Source of the DNA: an uncultured bacterium
Lineage (GTDB): Bacteria > Bacteroidota > Bacteroidia > Bacteroidales > Bacteroidaceae
Direction of reading: 5' to 3'
DNA length: 64,000 nt
NCBI GenBank assembly: GCA_905214795.1
Contig: CAJMNM010000013.1
Coordinates: 12,721 to 76,720 of the forward strand
Both the position numbers and the translations under genes were made by a program. Below are positions 9,766 through 17,496 of this stretch, piece after piece (within the stretch, counting starts at the first letter, position 1; every line of letters starts with the position of its first letter). A model generated the notes under the pieces. That model saw only the letters and a list, made by a program, of their open reading frames with translations, ran no database searches and was not told the origin of the DNA.

Positions 9766-10251
9766 CTAACGTCTTCTGCGTCCCCTACCTTTGCTTCCGA
9801 CAAGCATGCGGTCAACGGCATACTTTCCCGGACCAACCAGATAGAGCAGAATAAAAGTTACAAAATATATAAAAGAAAGTTCACCGTTGCTTATGCTGCC
9901 ATTATGTACCATAAAAAAGGCAAATCCCATTGTAACAATCATAGGAATCATGCACAATCTGTATAGGAAACCAAATATGAATGACAAGGAACATATCAAC
10001 TCACCAAAAATAGCCAAAAGAACCGAATACTGGCTGCCTATCCCAAACGGATCGGGAAATGTGGTTGAGAGTTCGGTCAGACGCTGCCATTTCTCAAATC
10101 CATGAGTCATGAGCATTCCACCAAAAAAGAGACGTAAAGCCAAAATAAACAGCGAAGTACCGGTCTCACCTATGGTTGGAGGAAACAAAAAAGAATTCTT
10201 CATATTAGCATGCTTGATATTTATTGGCAATAATACACAAAAAAATAACAA
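9766..10251 (-). CDS. DoxX family membrane protein
   Basis: A 161-residue membrane protein with four predicted helices and the DoxX signature: ALRLFFGGMLMTHGFEKW near residue 40 and a GELICSLSFIFGFLYRL segment near residue 85. DoxX-like proteins are small inner-membrane proteins, some linked to quinol oxidation or redox stress; the role here is unknown. The C-terminus is a run of basic residues (KGRGRRRR). An alternative start at Met16 (MKNSFLF) is possible and would remove a hydrophobic leader that looks atypical. Confidence 0.8.
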   Translation of the reverse strand: MLFFCVLLPINIKHANMKNSFLFPPTIGETGTSLFILALRLFFGGMLMTHGFEKWQRLTELSTTFPDPFGIGSQYSVLLAIFGELICSLSFIFGFLYRLCMIPMIVTMGFAFFMVHNGSISNGELSFIYFVTFILLYLVGPGKYAVDRMLVGSKGRGRRRR

Positions 10252-10376
10252 GAAGCAAGGTTGACAGACGAAAATGTGAACTCAGAACCGTTTTTTACCA
10301 CATTTTACTTAATGTTTGACAGTTTTTATAAATGAACTATATTTCCGGCAGGCTGGGATGTTAAAAAGAAAATGAC

Positions 10377-10384
10377 TACCTTTG
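10377..10384 (+). promoter_or_regulatory. -7 promoter box of trmD
   Basis: TACCTTTG matches the Bacteroidetes -7 consensus TAnnTTTG, 25 bp before the trmD start codon. The upstream -33 box is weak. Confidence 0.6.
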
Positions 10385-10408
10385 CAGTCATAAAGAACAA
10401 GGACAGAA

Positions 10409-11089
10409 ATGAGAATAGACATTATCAGCGTGTTGCCGGAACTAATGGAAGGCTTTATGAACGAATCCATACTAGGACGCGCACAAAAGAAAGGATTAGT
10501 AGAAATCCATCTGCACAATCTGCGGGATTACTCTACGAATAAATACAGACGGGTGGACGACTACCCATACGGCGGTTTTGCCGGCATGGTGATGCAATGC
10601 GAGCCGATAGACCGCTGTATCTCGGCATTGAAAGCAGAACGCGATTATGACGAAATTATATTCACCAGTCCAGACGGTGAAAAATTTGACCAACCAATGG
10701 CAAACAGTCTGTCCTTATGTCAGAACATTATTATATTGTGCGGTCATTACAAAGGTATAGACTACCGTATAAGAGAACATCTCATCACAAAAGAAATCAG
10801 TATCGGCGATTTTGTACTGACCGGCGGTGAACTGGCTGCCGCAGTGATGGCCGATGCCATTGTACGTATCATTCCTGGAGTTATCGGAGATGAACAAAGT
10901 GCCCTATCCGATTCGTTTCAGGACAACCTGCTGGCCGCACCGGTATACACCCGTCCGGCAGATTATAAAGGTTGGAAAGTACCGGAGATTCTTTTGTCCG
11001 GTCATGAAGCACATATCAAGGAATGGGAACTTCAACAATCGATTGAACGTACCAAACGCCTACGTCCCGACTTACTGGAAGAGAAATAA
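10409..11089 (+). CDS. trmD: tRNA (guanine-N1)-methyltransferase
   Basis: A 226-residue SPOUT-class enzyme that methylates G37 of tRNAs reading CNN codons, preventing +1 frameshifts. The N-terminal MRIDIISVLPE, the DDYPYGGFAGMV segment (about 49-60) and the knot segment IILCGHYKGIDYR followed by ISIGDFVLTGGE are diagnostic. The start is fixed by a TAnnTTTG box 25 bp upstream. It is not in the usual rpsP-rimM-trmD-rplS cluster, a common situation in Bacteroidales. It converges with the hemolysin III gene, the two stops being 4 bp apart. Confidence 0.95.
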   Translation: MRIDIISVLPELMEGFMNESILGRAQKKGLVEIHLHNLRDYSTNKYRRVDDYPYGGFAGMVMQCEPIDRCISALKAERDYDEIIFTSPDGEKFDQPMANSLSLCQNIIILCGHYKGIDYRIREHLITKEISIGDFVLTGGELAAAVMADAIVRIIPGVIGDEQSALSDSFQDNLLAAPVYTRPADYKGWKVPEILLSGHEAHIKEWELQQSIERTKRLRPDLLEEK

Positions 11090-11093
11090 GCCC

Positions 11094-11753
11094 TCAGTCC
11101 ATGCAGAGAAACTGAATCAGCACGTCCCGCACGGCAATGATATGACACACAGAGCCGCCTAATACAAAAAAATGGAATACAGAATGCATGAACTTTTTCT
11201 GATGTAATGAATAAAACAGGGCACCTGTTATATAGAACGCTCCTTCTGCCAGAATCCATGCAATGGCTTTCATATCGACCACAGACATCAAAGGGCGAAA
11301 CGCAACAAGTATCACAAGTCCCATGGCAATGAAACAAACTGTTTCAAGATTGCTGTGCTCCTTTAATTTTCGCAAGCTCATGACTGTGCCGACCAACGCA
11401 CAACACCAGACAAAAGCAAACAATCCCCATCCCCAGAAGCCCTGCTCACGCAAAGCTACCAGTGTAATCGGAGAATAGCTTCCGGCAATATGCCAGTAAA
11501 TGGCCGCATGATCCCATTGGCGTAAACGCTCCTTCAAAGAAGACCGGGACGGCCATGCATGATATAGCGTAGAAGTTAAATAGGACCCTATCATACCTAT
11601 AAGGTAAAGAGATACTCCCCACTGTGCCCAATGATCGCCATTACGGATACACAGCCGGAGAAAGAAATAACCGACAAGAGCACCTAACAATATACCTGCA
11701 CCATGTGAGATATAATTGGTTCTTTCCTCTGCTTTTGTATAGATAATACTCAT
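11094..11753 (-). CDS. Hemolysin III / TrhA (PAQR-like) membrane protein
   Basis: A 219-residue protein with seven predicted membrane helices. Family residues are visible: EERTNYISHGAG near the N-terminus, a Ser/His-containing STLYHAWPS segment (about residue 63), the WDHAAIYWHIAGSYSP segment and a C-terminal HSVFHFFVLGGSVCH segment, which together form the putative metal site of the PAQR/hemolysin III superfamily. Work on TrhA links the family to membrane energetics or fluidity; it is not a toxin in most species. A -7 box in reverse (11761-11768) precedes it. Confidence 0.88.
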   Translation of the reverse strand: MSIIYTKAEERTNYISHGAGILLGALVGYFFLRLCIRNGDHWAQWGVSLYLIGMIGSYLTSTLYHAWPSRSSLKERLRQWDHAAIYWHIAGSYSPITLVALREQGFWGWGLFAFVWCCALVGTVMSLRKLKEHSNLETVCFIAMGLVILVAFRPLMSVVDMKAIAWILAEGAFYITGALFYSLHQKKFMHSVFHFFVLGGSVCHIIAVRDVLIQFLCMD

Positions 11754-11760
11754 GATATTG

Positions 11761-11768
11761 CAAAGTTA
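11761..11768 (-). promoter_or_regulatory. -7 promoter box of the hemolysin III gene
   Basis: Read on the minus strand this is TAACTTTG, matching TAnnTTTG, 7 bp from the start codon, which implies a very short leader or a slightly later start. No clear -33 box was found. Confidence 0.45.
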
Positions 11769-11818
11769 GAATTATTTTAAAAAACGTGTCCTCAGAAACA
11801 CAAAAAACTTACCAAAAG

Positions 11819-11851
11819 TTTGTGCTTTTCTAAAGCATATTTGTATATTTG
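11819..11851 (+). promoter_or_regulatory. Promoter of the zeta-toxin-like gene
   Basis: TTTG (11819-11822), a 21-bp spacer and TATATTTG (11844-11851) match the Bacteroidetes housekeeping promoter. The start codon follows 25 bp after the -7 box. Confidence 0.7.
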
Positions 11852-11876
11852 CGTTTAGGAATAAACCTCATTCTGT

Positions 11877-12479
11877 ATGTCTGATAAAAAACTTAAACTG
11901 TATGTGATTGCCGGATGTAACGGTGCCGGCAAAACAACAGCCAGCTTTACTGTACTACCCGAAATGCTGGAATGCCGGGAGTTTGTCAATGCAGATGAAA
12001 TAGCGGCAGGACTTTCTCCTTTCAACCCGGAAGGGGTAGCCATTGAAGCGGGACGATTAATGATTAACCGCATCATTTATCTTCTTAAGGAAGGAGAAAC
12101 ATTTGCTTTTGAAACAACATTGGCAACCAGATCGTATGTCAAACTGATACAGCAGGCCCAAAAGCGTGGCTACTTTGTTACTTTACTGTTTTTCTCTCTA
12201 TCAAGTCCGGAGCAAGCCTGTATGAGAGTAGCCAAACGAGTCAGTGAAGGCGGCCACAACATTCCGACGGACGTCATCTACAGACGATATGACAACGGAC
12301 TGAGCAATCTGTTCAAGCTTTATATGCCCATTTGTGATTATTGGACACTCTATGACAACAGTACTTGCCCAGCCAATAAGATAGCTTGCGGAGGAAAAGA
12401 TCAAAAACTAACAATTTTGCAACCGACTATATATGAAAAATTTAAAGAACAGTATGGCGAAACAGACGATAATGGATGA
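11877..12479 (+). CDS. Zeta-toxin-like P-loop kinase (COG4185 type)
   Basis: A 200-residue P-loop protein. Visible motifs are Walker A GCNGAGKTT (13-21), NADEIAAG (38-45), the FAFETTLATR strand (76-85) and an arginine-rich segment (RVAKRVSEGGHNIP, RRYDNGL). This is the layout of zeta-toxin-like ATPases, which in characterised cases phosphorylate UDP-sugars such as UDP-N-acetylglucosamine. Many COG4185 members remain unstudied, so toxicity here is inference. A small gene overlaps its 3' end and could encode the antitoxin; the toxin-first order differs from classical epsilon-zeta. Confidence 0.8.
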   Translation: MSDKKLKLYVIAGCNGAGKTTASFTVLPEMLECREFVNADEIAAGLSPFNPEGVAIEAGRLMINRIIYLLKEGETFAFETTLATRSYVKLIQQAQKRGYFVTLLFFSLSSPEQACMRVAKRVSEGGHNIPTDVIYRRYDNGLSNLFKLYMPICDYWTLYDNSTCPANKIACGGKDQKLTILQPTIYEKFKEQYGETDDNG

Positions 12480-12627
12480 GGAAGAAATAGCCGAGATGCA
12501 ACAAAAAATTGACAAAGGCATACAACTCGCCCAAAAACGTCTTATCGAACGGGCCAAACATAACAATACTACGTTGGTGATTGCCCGTAATAACGAAGTT
12601 GTAGAAGTAAAAGCAGATGAACTTTGA
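12454..12627 (+). CDS. Small partner (putative antitoxin) of the zeta-like kinase
   Basis: A short acidic and basic, probably mostly helical protein overlapping the 3' end of the kinase gene in another frame. Three in-frame ATGs are possible: 12433, 12454 (57 residues, chosen) and 12472 (51 residues, ATGGATGA overlap with the kinase stop). The helix EIAEMQQKIDKGIQLAQKRL and a C-terminal strand pair (TTLVIARNNEVVEVKADEL) resemble small proteins often found beside COG4185 kinases. The antitoxin role is inferred from position. An intrinsic terminator overlaps its last codons. Confidence 0.65.
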   Translation: MAKQTIMDEEEIAEMQQKIDKGIQLAQKRLIERAKHNNTTLVIARNNEVVEVKADEL

Positions 12628-12644
12628 GTTCATCTGCTCTTTTT
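12612..12644 (+). terminator. Terminator overlapping the antitoxin-like stop codon
   Basis: A 12-bp perfect stem (AGCAGATGAACT) with a 3-nt loop is followed by CTTTTT. The stop codon TGA (12625-12627) lies in the loop and right arm, so the end of the coding sequence doubles as terminator. Confidence 0.85.
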
Positions 12645-12649
12645 ATCGG

Positions 12650-12919
12650 TCAGAACGTCCAATAATTACGTGCAATATGATAAAGGCGACGACGGTCGGG
12701 CACAATATCCATCTCATCAGTCGTCATACATAAATCGGAAAGAGCATATATATCCTCCGACTCATCGGTAATAGATGAAGAAAGAGTCTCAAACAAATGA
12801 TTACGGGCGTCAATAATATGAATGGCCTCGGTGGAATATGTCACGTCTTTGGCATATAATTCATTGGCCACATAACGAGCCAACTCATCTACAAACAAAT
12901 CTACTTCGGGTAACATCAT
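12650..12919 (-). CDS. Conserved small protein of unknown function
   Basis: An 89-residue acidic protein that I do not assign to a named family. It appears helical, with no signal peptide or membrane segment. Support for it being real: a good -7 box (TACCTTTG on the minus strand, 12930-12937) 10 bp upstream, two tandem ATGs at the start, coding that fills the gap exactly up to the preceding terminator, and divergence from the thioesterase gene. Two start codons are possible (12919 and 12916). Confidence 0.6.
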   Translation of the reverse strand: MMLPEVDLFVDELARYVANELYAKDVTYSTEAIHIIDARNHLFETLSSSITDESEDIYALSDLCMTTDEMDIVPDRRRLYHIARNYWTF

Positions 12920-12978
12920 GTTTTTAACTCAAAGGTAAGCATTAAATATACAAATATCAATTAAACCTATAAAATAAT

Positions 12979-13350
12979 ATGGAAACAGGACTATCTTATA
13001 CAAGCACACTTACTGTTACAGAAAAAGATCTGGCTATACATATAGGAAGCGGCGACCTGAATGTACTTGCCACCCCGACAATGTTGGCATTGATGGAGAA
13101 TGCAGCCATGATGGCCGTAAAGGATAAAGTTGGCGAAGGAAATACAACCGTAGGCAGTAAAATCTGTTCATCACATCTTAAACCGACAGCTTGCGGACAA
13201 ACCATTACCGCAACCGCGACACTTACTGCTGTTGAAGGACGCAAACTGACATTCCATATCACAGCATCAGACGAACAGGGACTCATCGGTGAAGGTGAGC
13301 ATGTACGCTACATTGTCAATACTGATAAATTTATGAGTAAATTAAAATAA
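12979..13350 (+). CDS. Hot-dog-fold thioesterase (FlK-like)
   Basis: A 123-residue protein of the thioesterase family related to fluoroacetyl-CoA thioesterase FlK. The helix LMENAAMMAVKD, the EGNTTVGSKICSSHLKPTACG segment (about residues 53-75) carrying Thr and His residues, and the C-terminal strands EGRKLTFHITASDEQGLIGEGEHVR are typical of the single hot-dog fold. It probably hydrolyses an acyl-CoA; the substrate is unknown and fluoroacetate resistance should not be assumed. It stands alone, divergent from the small gene upstream. Confidence 0.8.
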   Translation: METGLSYTSTLTVTEKDLAIHIGSGDLNVLATPTMLALMENAAMMAVKDKVGEGNTTVGSKICSSHLKPTACGQTITATATLTAVEGRKLTFHITASDEQGLIGEGEHVRYIVNTDKFMSKLK

Positions 13351-13405
13351 GCAATAAGCTGAATAACATCAATAACAGCTAAACGGCTTAGAAAGAAAAC
13401 AATAG

Positions 13406-13447
13406 ATCAGACCGGGAAAGAACAAAACAACGACTTTCCGGTCTGAT
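13406..13447. terminator. Hairpin downstream of the thioesterase gene
   Basis: ATCAGACCGG(G)AAAG pairs with CTTTCCGGTCTGAT, a 14-bp stem with one bulged G. No clear T run follows, so a weak terminator or other structure is possible. Confidence 0.55.
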
Positions 13448-13502
13448 TCCAGTTCTGTTAAAACAGAAAAACAACATTTTCCTCAAAAAATCCACGAAAA
13501 TA

Positions 13503-13534
13503 TTTGGAAGATTAAAAGAAAACAACTACCTTTG
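13503..13534 (+). promoter_or_regulatory. Promoter of tRNA-Glu
   Basis: TTTG (13503-13506), a 20-bp spacer and TACCTTTG (13527-13534) form a near-consensus Bacteroidetes promoter 72 bp before the mature tRNA. Confidence 0.75.
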
Positions 13535-13606
13535 CACCGTCAAAATGAGACAAGAACTTCAGAAAGCAATTAAGCTGAATGAAAAGAAGTCAGAATTTGA
13601 TTATAT

Positions 13607-13678
13607 GGCGCTTTCGTCTAGCGGCTAGGACACATGCCTCTCACGCATGGAACACGGGTTCGATTCCCGTAGGCGCTA
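13607..13678 (+). tRNA. tRNA-Glu (anticodon CTC)
   Basis: A full cloverleaf can be folded: acceptor GGCGCTT with AGGCGCT (one G-U at the end and one inside), D arm GTCT/AGGAC with AGCGGCT loop, anticodon stem CATGC/GCATG with loop CTCTCAC, giving anticodon CTC at 13640-13642, and T arm ACGGG/CCCGT with loop TTCGATT. CCA is not encoded. The CTC anticodon reads GAG. An intrinsic terminator follows. Confidence 0.92.
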
Positions 13679-13685
13679 CTTCAAC

Positions 13686-13720
13686 AACGGCCAATCATCA
13701 GTACGATGGTTGGCCGTTTT
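13686..13720 (+). terminator. Intrinsic terminator of tRNA-Glu
   Basis: AACGGCCAATCATC pairs with GATGGTTGGCCGTT (14 bp with G-U pairs, 5-nt loop) and is followed by TTTT. Confidence 0.85.
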
Positions 13721-13766
13721 CCGTAACAGACAAGCACATAAAAGTAATCCCTAACCACAATAACCA

Positions 13767-15110
13767 ATGACACGCACACACTACCATCGGGAGATTCTCA
13801 AAATAGCCCTGCCGTCTATTTTATCCAACATCACAGTACCACTATTAGGATTAGTAGACTTAACCATTGTAGGGCATCTCGGGTCGGCAGCCTACATCGG
13901 TGCCATTGCCATAGGAAGTACGATTTTCAATATGATTTATTGGATTTTTGCCTTTCTGAGAATGGGGACTAGCGGAATGACATCACAGGCATATGGTGCC
14001 GGCAGACCTGATGAAGTATTACATCTGCTTTGCCGTTCATTATCAGCCTCCGGATTGGTGGCTTTAACTGTACTTATATTACAGGAACCAATATTACAAC
14101 TCTCACTTCATTTTCTCTCTCCCACACCAACTGTATATGAACTATCTACAACTTATTTCCATATTTGTGTGTGGGGTGCCCCTGCTGTGCTTGGCCTTTA
14201 TAGTCTGACCGGTTGGTTTATAGGATTACAAGAGGCCAAATATCCATTATATGTAGCGATTTTCCAGAATATTACCAATATTGCAGCCAGCCTGTTTTTC
14301 GTATTCGGCCTGCATGCCGGTGTAAGCGGCGTAGCTTTAGGAACCGTCATTGCACAATATGCAGGACTGTTCCTTTCATTGTGGTGTGCCTACAAAGTAT
14401 GGAAAACCCATCATTTACCTTCACAAGTTAATTATCATGAGGTATTCAAGGCAAAAGCATTACGATGGTTCTTTACCGTTAACAGGGATATTTTTCTGCG
14501 CACCCTTTGCCTGGTCTGTGTTACACTTTACTTCACTTCTGCCGGTGCACAGCGAGGAGAGGTGATTCTGGCTGTCAACGCCTTGCTGATGCAGTATTTC
14601 ACATTATATTCCTATTTCATGGACGGTTTTGCTTTTGCAGGAGAAGCTTTATCCGGACAATGTGCAGGTGCTCACAATTACATAAAATTGCGCGATGTCA
14701 TACGAGATCTTTTTTTATGGAGCTTTGGCGTTGCCATACTGTTCACCTTATGTTATACCATAGGTGGAGAAGCATTTCTTAGTCTGCTGACCAATGATAA
14801 AGAAGTAATCAGCGCCGCCCTGACCTATCTGCCATGGGCCATGGCTATTCCAATCATTGGTTTGGCCGCTTTTACATGGGACGGTATATTCATCGGACTG
14901 ACCGCAACGCGTTATATGCTGATTTCCATGTGTACAGCCATGATTATTTTCTTTGTCTGTTTTTTCTGGCTTTCGCCTTATTGGGGAAATCACGCGCTAT
15001 GGATAGCTTTTTTGCTCTACTTGTTTTCACGCGGAGCAGTACAGCACGTATTGTATCAAAAGAAAATTATATCTTTGCAGACAAACCCAAACAAAATATC
15101 TGAAGAATGA
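13767..15110 (+). CDS. MATE family efflux transporter (DinF-like)
   Basis: A 447-residue membrane protein with about twelve helices in two similar halves, as expected for MATE transporters that export drugs or metabolites in exchange for Na+ or H+. The N-terminus (LKIALPSILSNITVPLLGLVD and VGHLGSAAYIGA) contains the family pattern, including the conserved Asp after the first helix. The shape is closest to the DinF subgroup. The start of the DUF4491 gene overlaps its stop by 4 bp (ATGA), so they are co-translated. The substrate is unknown. Confidence 0.9.
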   Translation: MTRTHYHREILKIALPSILSNITVPLLGLVDLTIVGHLGSAAYIGAIAIGSTIFNMIYWIFAFLRMGTSGMTSQAYGAGRPDEVLHLLCRSLSASGLVALTVLILQEPILQLSLHFLSPTPTVYELSTTYFHICVWGAPAVLGLYSLTGWFIGLQEAKYPLYVAIFQNITNIAASLFFVFGLHAGVSGVALGTVIAQYAGLFLSLWCAYKVWKTHHLPSQVNYHEVFKAKALRWFFTVNRDIFLRTLCLVCVTLYFTSAGAQRGEVILAVNALLMQYFTLYSYFMDGFAFAGEALSGQCAGAHNYIKLRDVIRDLFLWSFGVAILFTLCYTIGGEAFLSLLTNDKEVISAALTYLPWAMAIPIIGLAAFTWDGIFIGLTATRYMLISMCTAMIIFFVCFFWLSPYWGNHALWIAFLLYLFSRGAVQHVLYQKKIISLQTNPNKISEE

Positions 15111-15409
15111 ATTACACTGGAATTTTTATCGGTCTGGTCACATTTCTGATTATAGGATTATTTCATCCATTAGTCATTAAAGGAGAATACTATCTCGGAA
15201 CAAAATGCTGGTGGGGTTTTCTCATAATGGGAATAGGTTTCGGCATCTTATCGCTCCTGCTCGCCAACACCAATCTGAGTATTATATCCGGAGTTTTGTC
15301 CTTCTCTTCTTTTTGGTCTATTCTTGAAGTCTTTGAACAACGTGAACGGGTTCGTAAAGGATGGTTCCCGATGAATCCCAAACGCAAAGACAGCTATATA
15401 AAGAAATAA
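15107..15409 (+). CDS. DUF4491 family membrane protein
   Basis: A 100-residue protein with three hydrophobic segments and a basic C-terminus. The pattern GLFHPLVIKGEYYLGTKCWW near the N-terminus and WSILEVFEQRERVRKGWFP near the end matches DUF4491, a small Bacteroidetes and Firmicutes family without known function. Overlap with the MATE gene suggests the two proteins are made together. Confidence 0.85.
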   Translation: MNYTGIFIGLVTFLIIGLFHPLVIKGEYYLGTKCWWGFLIMGIGFGILSLLLANTNLSIISGVLSFSSFWSILEVFEQRERVRKGWFPMNPKRKDSYIKK

Positions 15410-15463
15410 AGATTAGGATAAGACTGGAACCAGAAATAATCAAGATCTTTCAACCGCATAATA

Positions 15464-15509
15464 AAAAACATCGTAACCTCCGATTTCAACAAGAAGTTAC
15501 GATGTTTTT
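15464..15509. terminator. Bidirectional terminator between DUF4491 and eda genes
   Basis: AAAAACATCGTAAC pairs perfectly with GTTACGATGTTTTT (14 bp, 18-nt loop), with A and T runs on both sides; it serves both convergent genes. Confidence 0.85.
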
Positions 15510-15527
15510 ATATTCATTATAGTTTAA

Positions 15528-16199
15528 TTACTTCTGACGGGCCTCTGCTATATATCCCAAGGCCTCCTTACACTTATCAGTAACATATGCCCAATTTCCG
15601 GCTGCGACCTCTTCTTTCGGGAATAGTTTTGAACCCATACCTACGCAATATACGCCGGCTTTAATCCATGCCGTAAGGTTTTCTTTAGTAGGAGCTACGC
15701 CACCAGTCACCATAATCTTAGACCAAGGACAAGGAGCCATCATGCCTTTTACAAAAGCCGGTCCGTATACATCGCCAGGGAATACCTTACAAAGATCACA
15801 ACCTAATTCCTGCGCCTTTCCGATCTCGGATACTGTTCCACAACCAGGACAATAAGGAATAAGACGACGGTTACATACCGGAGCTATCTCAGGATTGAAA
15901 AGCGGACCGACAATAAAGCAAGCACCTAACTGAATATAAAGAGCCGCTGTAGGCGCATCTACAACAGAACCTACGCCCAATGCCAATTCCGGACACTCCT
16001 TCTCTGCAAACTTCACACATTCTGCAAATACTTCGTGAGCGAAATCACCACGATTGGTAAATTCAAAAGCACGCACTCCACCTTCATAACAGGCTTTAAT
16101 AACTTGTTTAGCTATTTCAGCGTTCTTATGATAAAAAACAGGAACCATTCCGGTTTCTCCTATTTTCTGCATTACTGCTATTTTATCAAATTTTGCCAT
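15528..16199 (-). CDS. eda: KDPG/KHG aldolase
   Basis: A 223-residue class I aldolase that splits 2-keto-3-deoxy-6-phosphogluconate into pyruvate and glyceraldehyde 3-phosphate. Visible catalytic residues are Glu46 in FEFTNRG and the Schiff-base Lys138 in DLCKVFPGD. The IMVTGGVAPTKENL and GVYCVGMGSKLF segments complete the phosphate site. It lies 66 bp downstream of the KDG kinase gene on the same strand, and together they form the lower uronate (KDG) pathway. Confidence 0.93.
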   Translation of the reverse strand: MAKFDKIAVMQKIGETGMVPVFYHKNAEIAKQVIKACYEGGVRAFEFTNRGDFAHEVFAECVKFAEKECPELALGVGSVVDAPTAALYIQLGACFIVGPLFNPEIAPVCNRRLIPYCPGCGTVSEIGKAQELGCDLCKVFPGDVYGPAFVKGMMAPCPWSKIMVTGGVAPTKENLTAWIKAGVYCVGMGSKLFPKEEVAAGNWAYVTDKCKEALGYIAEARQK

Positions 16200-16265
16200 T
16201 GTTATTCTGTCTATTAAATATAAAATCCGATTCCTTTTAAAATCTGAAAAACATCCCGTGATCTC

Positions 16266-17288
16266 TTATCGCTGAACACGTCCGTTAGCAGAGCCACCAG
16301 CCAAAGCGGCTACTTCTTCAACTGAAACCATATTGAAGTCGCCTGGAATTGTATGTTTCAAAGCTGATGCGGCAACTGCAAACTCCAAAGCCTCTGCCTG
16401 AGTATCCATTGTCAACAAACCATGAATAATACCACCTGAGAATGAATCACCACCACCTACGCGATCAATTATAGGATCAATATCATAATGTTTTGAAACA
16501 TAGAACTCTTTACCATTGTAAATCATAGCCTTCCAGCCGTTGTGTGTAGCTGAGATAGATTCGCGAAGAGTAGAAATCACGTACTTGAAACCGAAGGTTT
16601 CCATCATACCTTTAAATATACCTTTGTATCCTTCTGCATCAGTACTACCACCTTCAACATCCGCATCCGGTTTGAAGCCCAAGCACAATTCAGCATCCTC
16701 CTCATTACCGATGCACACATCAACATACTGCATCAACGGCTTCATCACACTCTGTGCCTTTTCTGACGTCCACAGTTTTTTACGGAAATTCAAATCACAT
16801 GATACTGTTACACCATGTTTCTTTGCCGCAATACATGCCAAACGCAAACATTCTGCGCTCTGATCTGAAATAGCCGGTGTAATACCACTCCAGTGGAACC
16901 AGTCCGCACCTTCCATAATAGCATCAAAATCAAAATCCTCGGGTTTAGCCTCGGCTATAGCAGAACCGGCACGATCGTAAATCACCTTTGACGGACGCAT
17001 TGAAGCACCTGTCTCCAGATAATAAATACCAACACGGTTTCCACCACGCGCAATATATTCTGTATTTACTCCATAGCGACGTAAAGCATTCACTGCCGCC
17101 TGTCCGATTTCGTGTTTAGGCAGTTTTGAAACAAAATAAGCCTTGTGACCGTAATTGGCACAACTTACAGCCACATTTGCCTCACCACCACCGTAATTAA
17201 TATCAAACGTATCGGTCTGCACAAAACGTGACTGACCCGGTGTTGACAAACGGAGCATAATCTCTCCCATCGTTACAATCTTTCCCAT
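16266..17288 (-). CDS. kdgK: 2-keto-3-deoxygluconate kinase (PfkB family)
   Basis: A 340-residue ribokinase/PfkB-family sugar kinase. The N-terminal GEIMLRLSTPGQ and GGGEANVAVS (about 33-42) bind sugar; the C-terminal RVGGGDSFSGG (about 275-285) is PfkB signature 2 with the catalytic Asp. Its pairing with eda makes 2-keto-3-deoxygluconate the likely substrate, giving KDPG. A -7 box (minus strand, 17349-17356) and a 16-bp palindrome precede the gene. Confidence 0.9.
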   Translation of the reverse strand: MGKIVTMGEIMLRLSTPGQSRFVQTDTFDINYGGGEANVAVSCANYGHKAYFVSKLPKHEIGQAAVNALRRYGVNTEYIARGGNRVGIYYLETGASMRPSKVIYDRAGSAIAEAKPEDFDFDAIMEGADWFHWSGITPAISDQSAECLRLACIAAKKHGVTVSCDLNFRKKLWTSEKAQSVMKPLMQYVDVCIGNEEDAELCLGFKPDADVEGGSTDAEGYKGIFKGMMETFGFKYVISTLRESISATHNGWKAMIYNGKEFYVSKHYDIDPIIDRVGGGDSFSGGIIHGLLTMDTQAEALEFAVAASALKHTIPGDFNMVSVEEVAALAGGSANGRVQR

Positions 17289-17314
17289 AGCATCAATTAT
17301 TTATATTTCTATTT

Positions 17315-17330
17315 CTGTTAACCTTAACAG
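17315..17330. promoter_or_regulatory. Candidate operator for the LacI-type regulator
   Basis: CTGTTAACCTTAACAG is a perfect palindrome (7+2+7) between divergent kdgK and the LacI-family gene. It sits about 12-28 bp downstream of the predicted kdgK transcription start, where a bound repressor would block elongation. Its recognition by the adjacent regulator is inferred. Confidence 0.6.
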
Positions 17331-17348
17331 CTTTTAATTAAAGACTTG

Positions 17349-17356
17349 CAAATTTA
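17349..17356 (-). promoter_or_regulatory. -7 promoter box of kdgK-eda
   Basis: On the minus strand this reads TAAATTTG, matching TAnnTTTG, 61 bp before the kdgK start codon. The -33 region is only A/T-rich. Confidence 0.5.
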
Positions 17357-17496
17357 CATATTTCTTTTTGAAAAAAAAGATTTCGAGTAAAAAATAAAGA
17401 TATAGAATAATATTTTTTATATATTACCCCCAAATCGCTCAAAAAATCCTATCTTCGCATTTAAAATCACATTACACCTAAAATAATCACGGTTTT

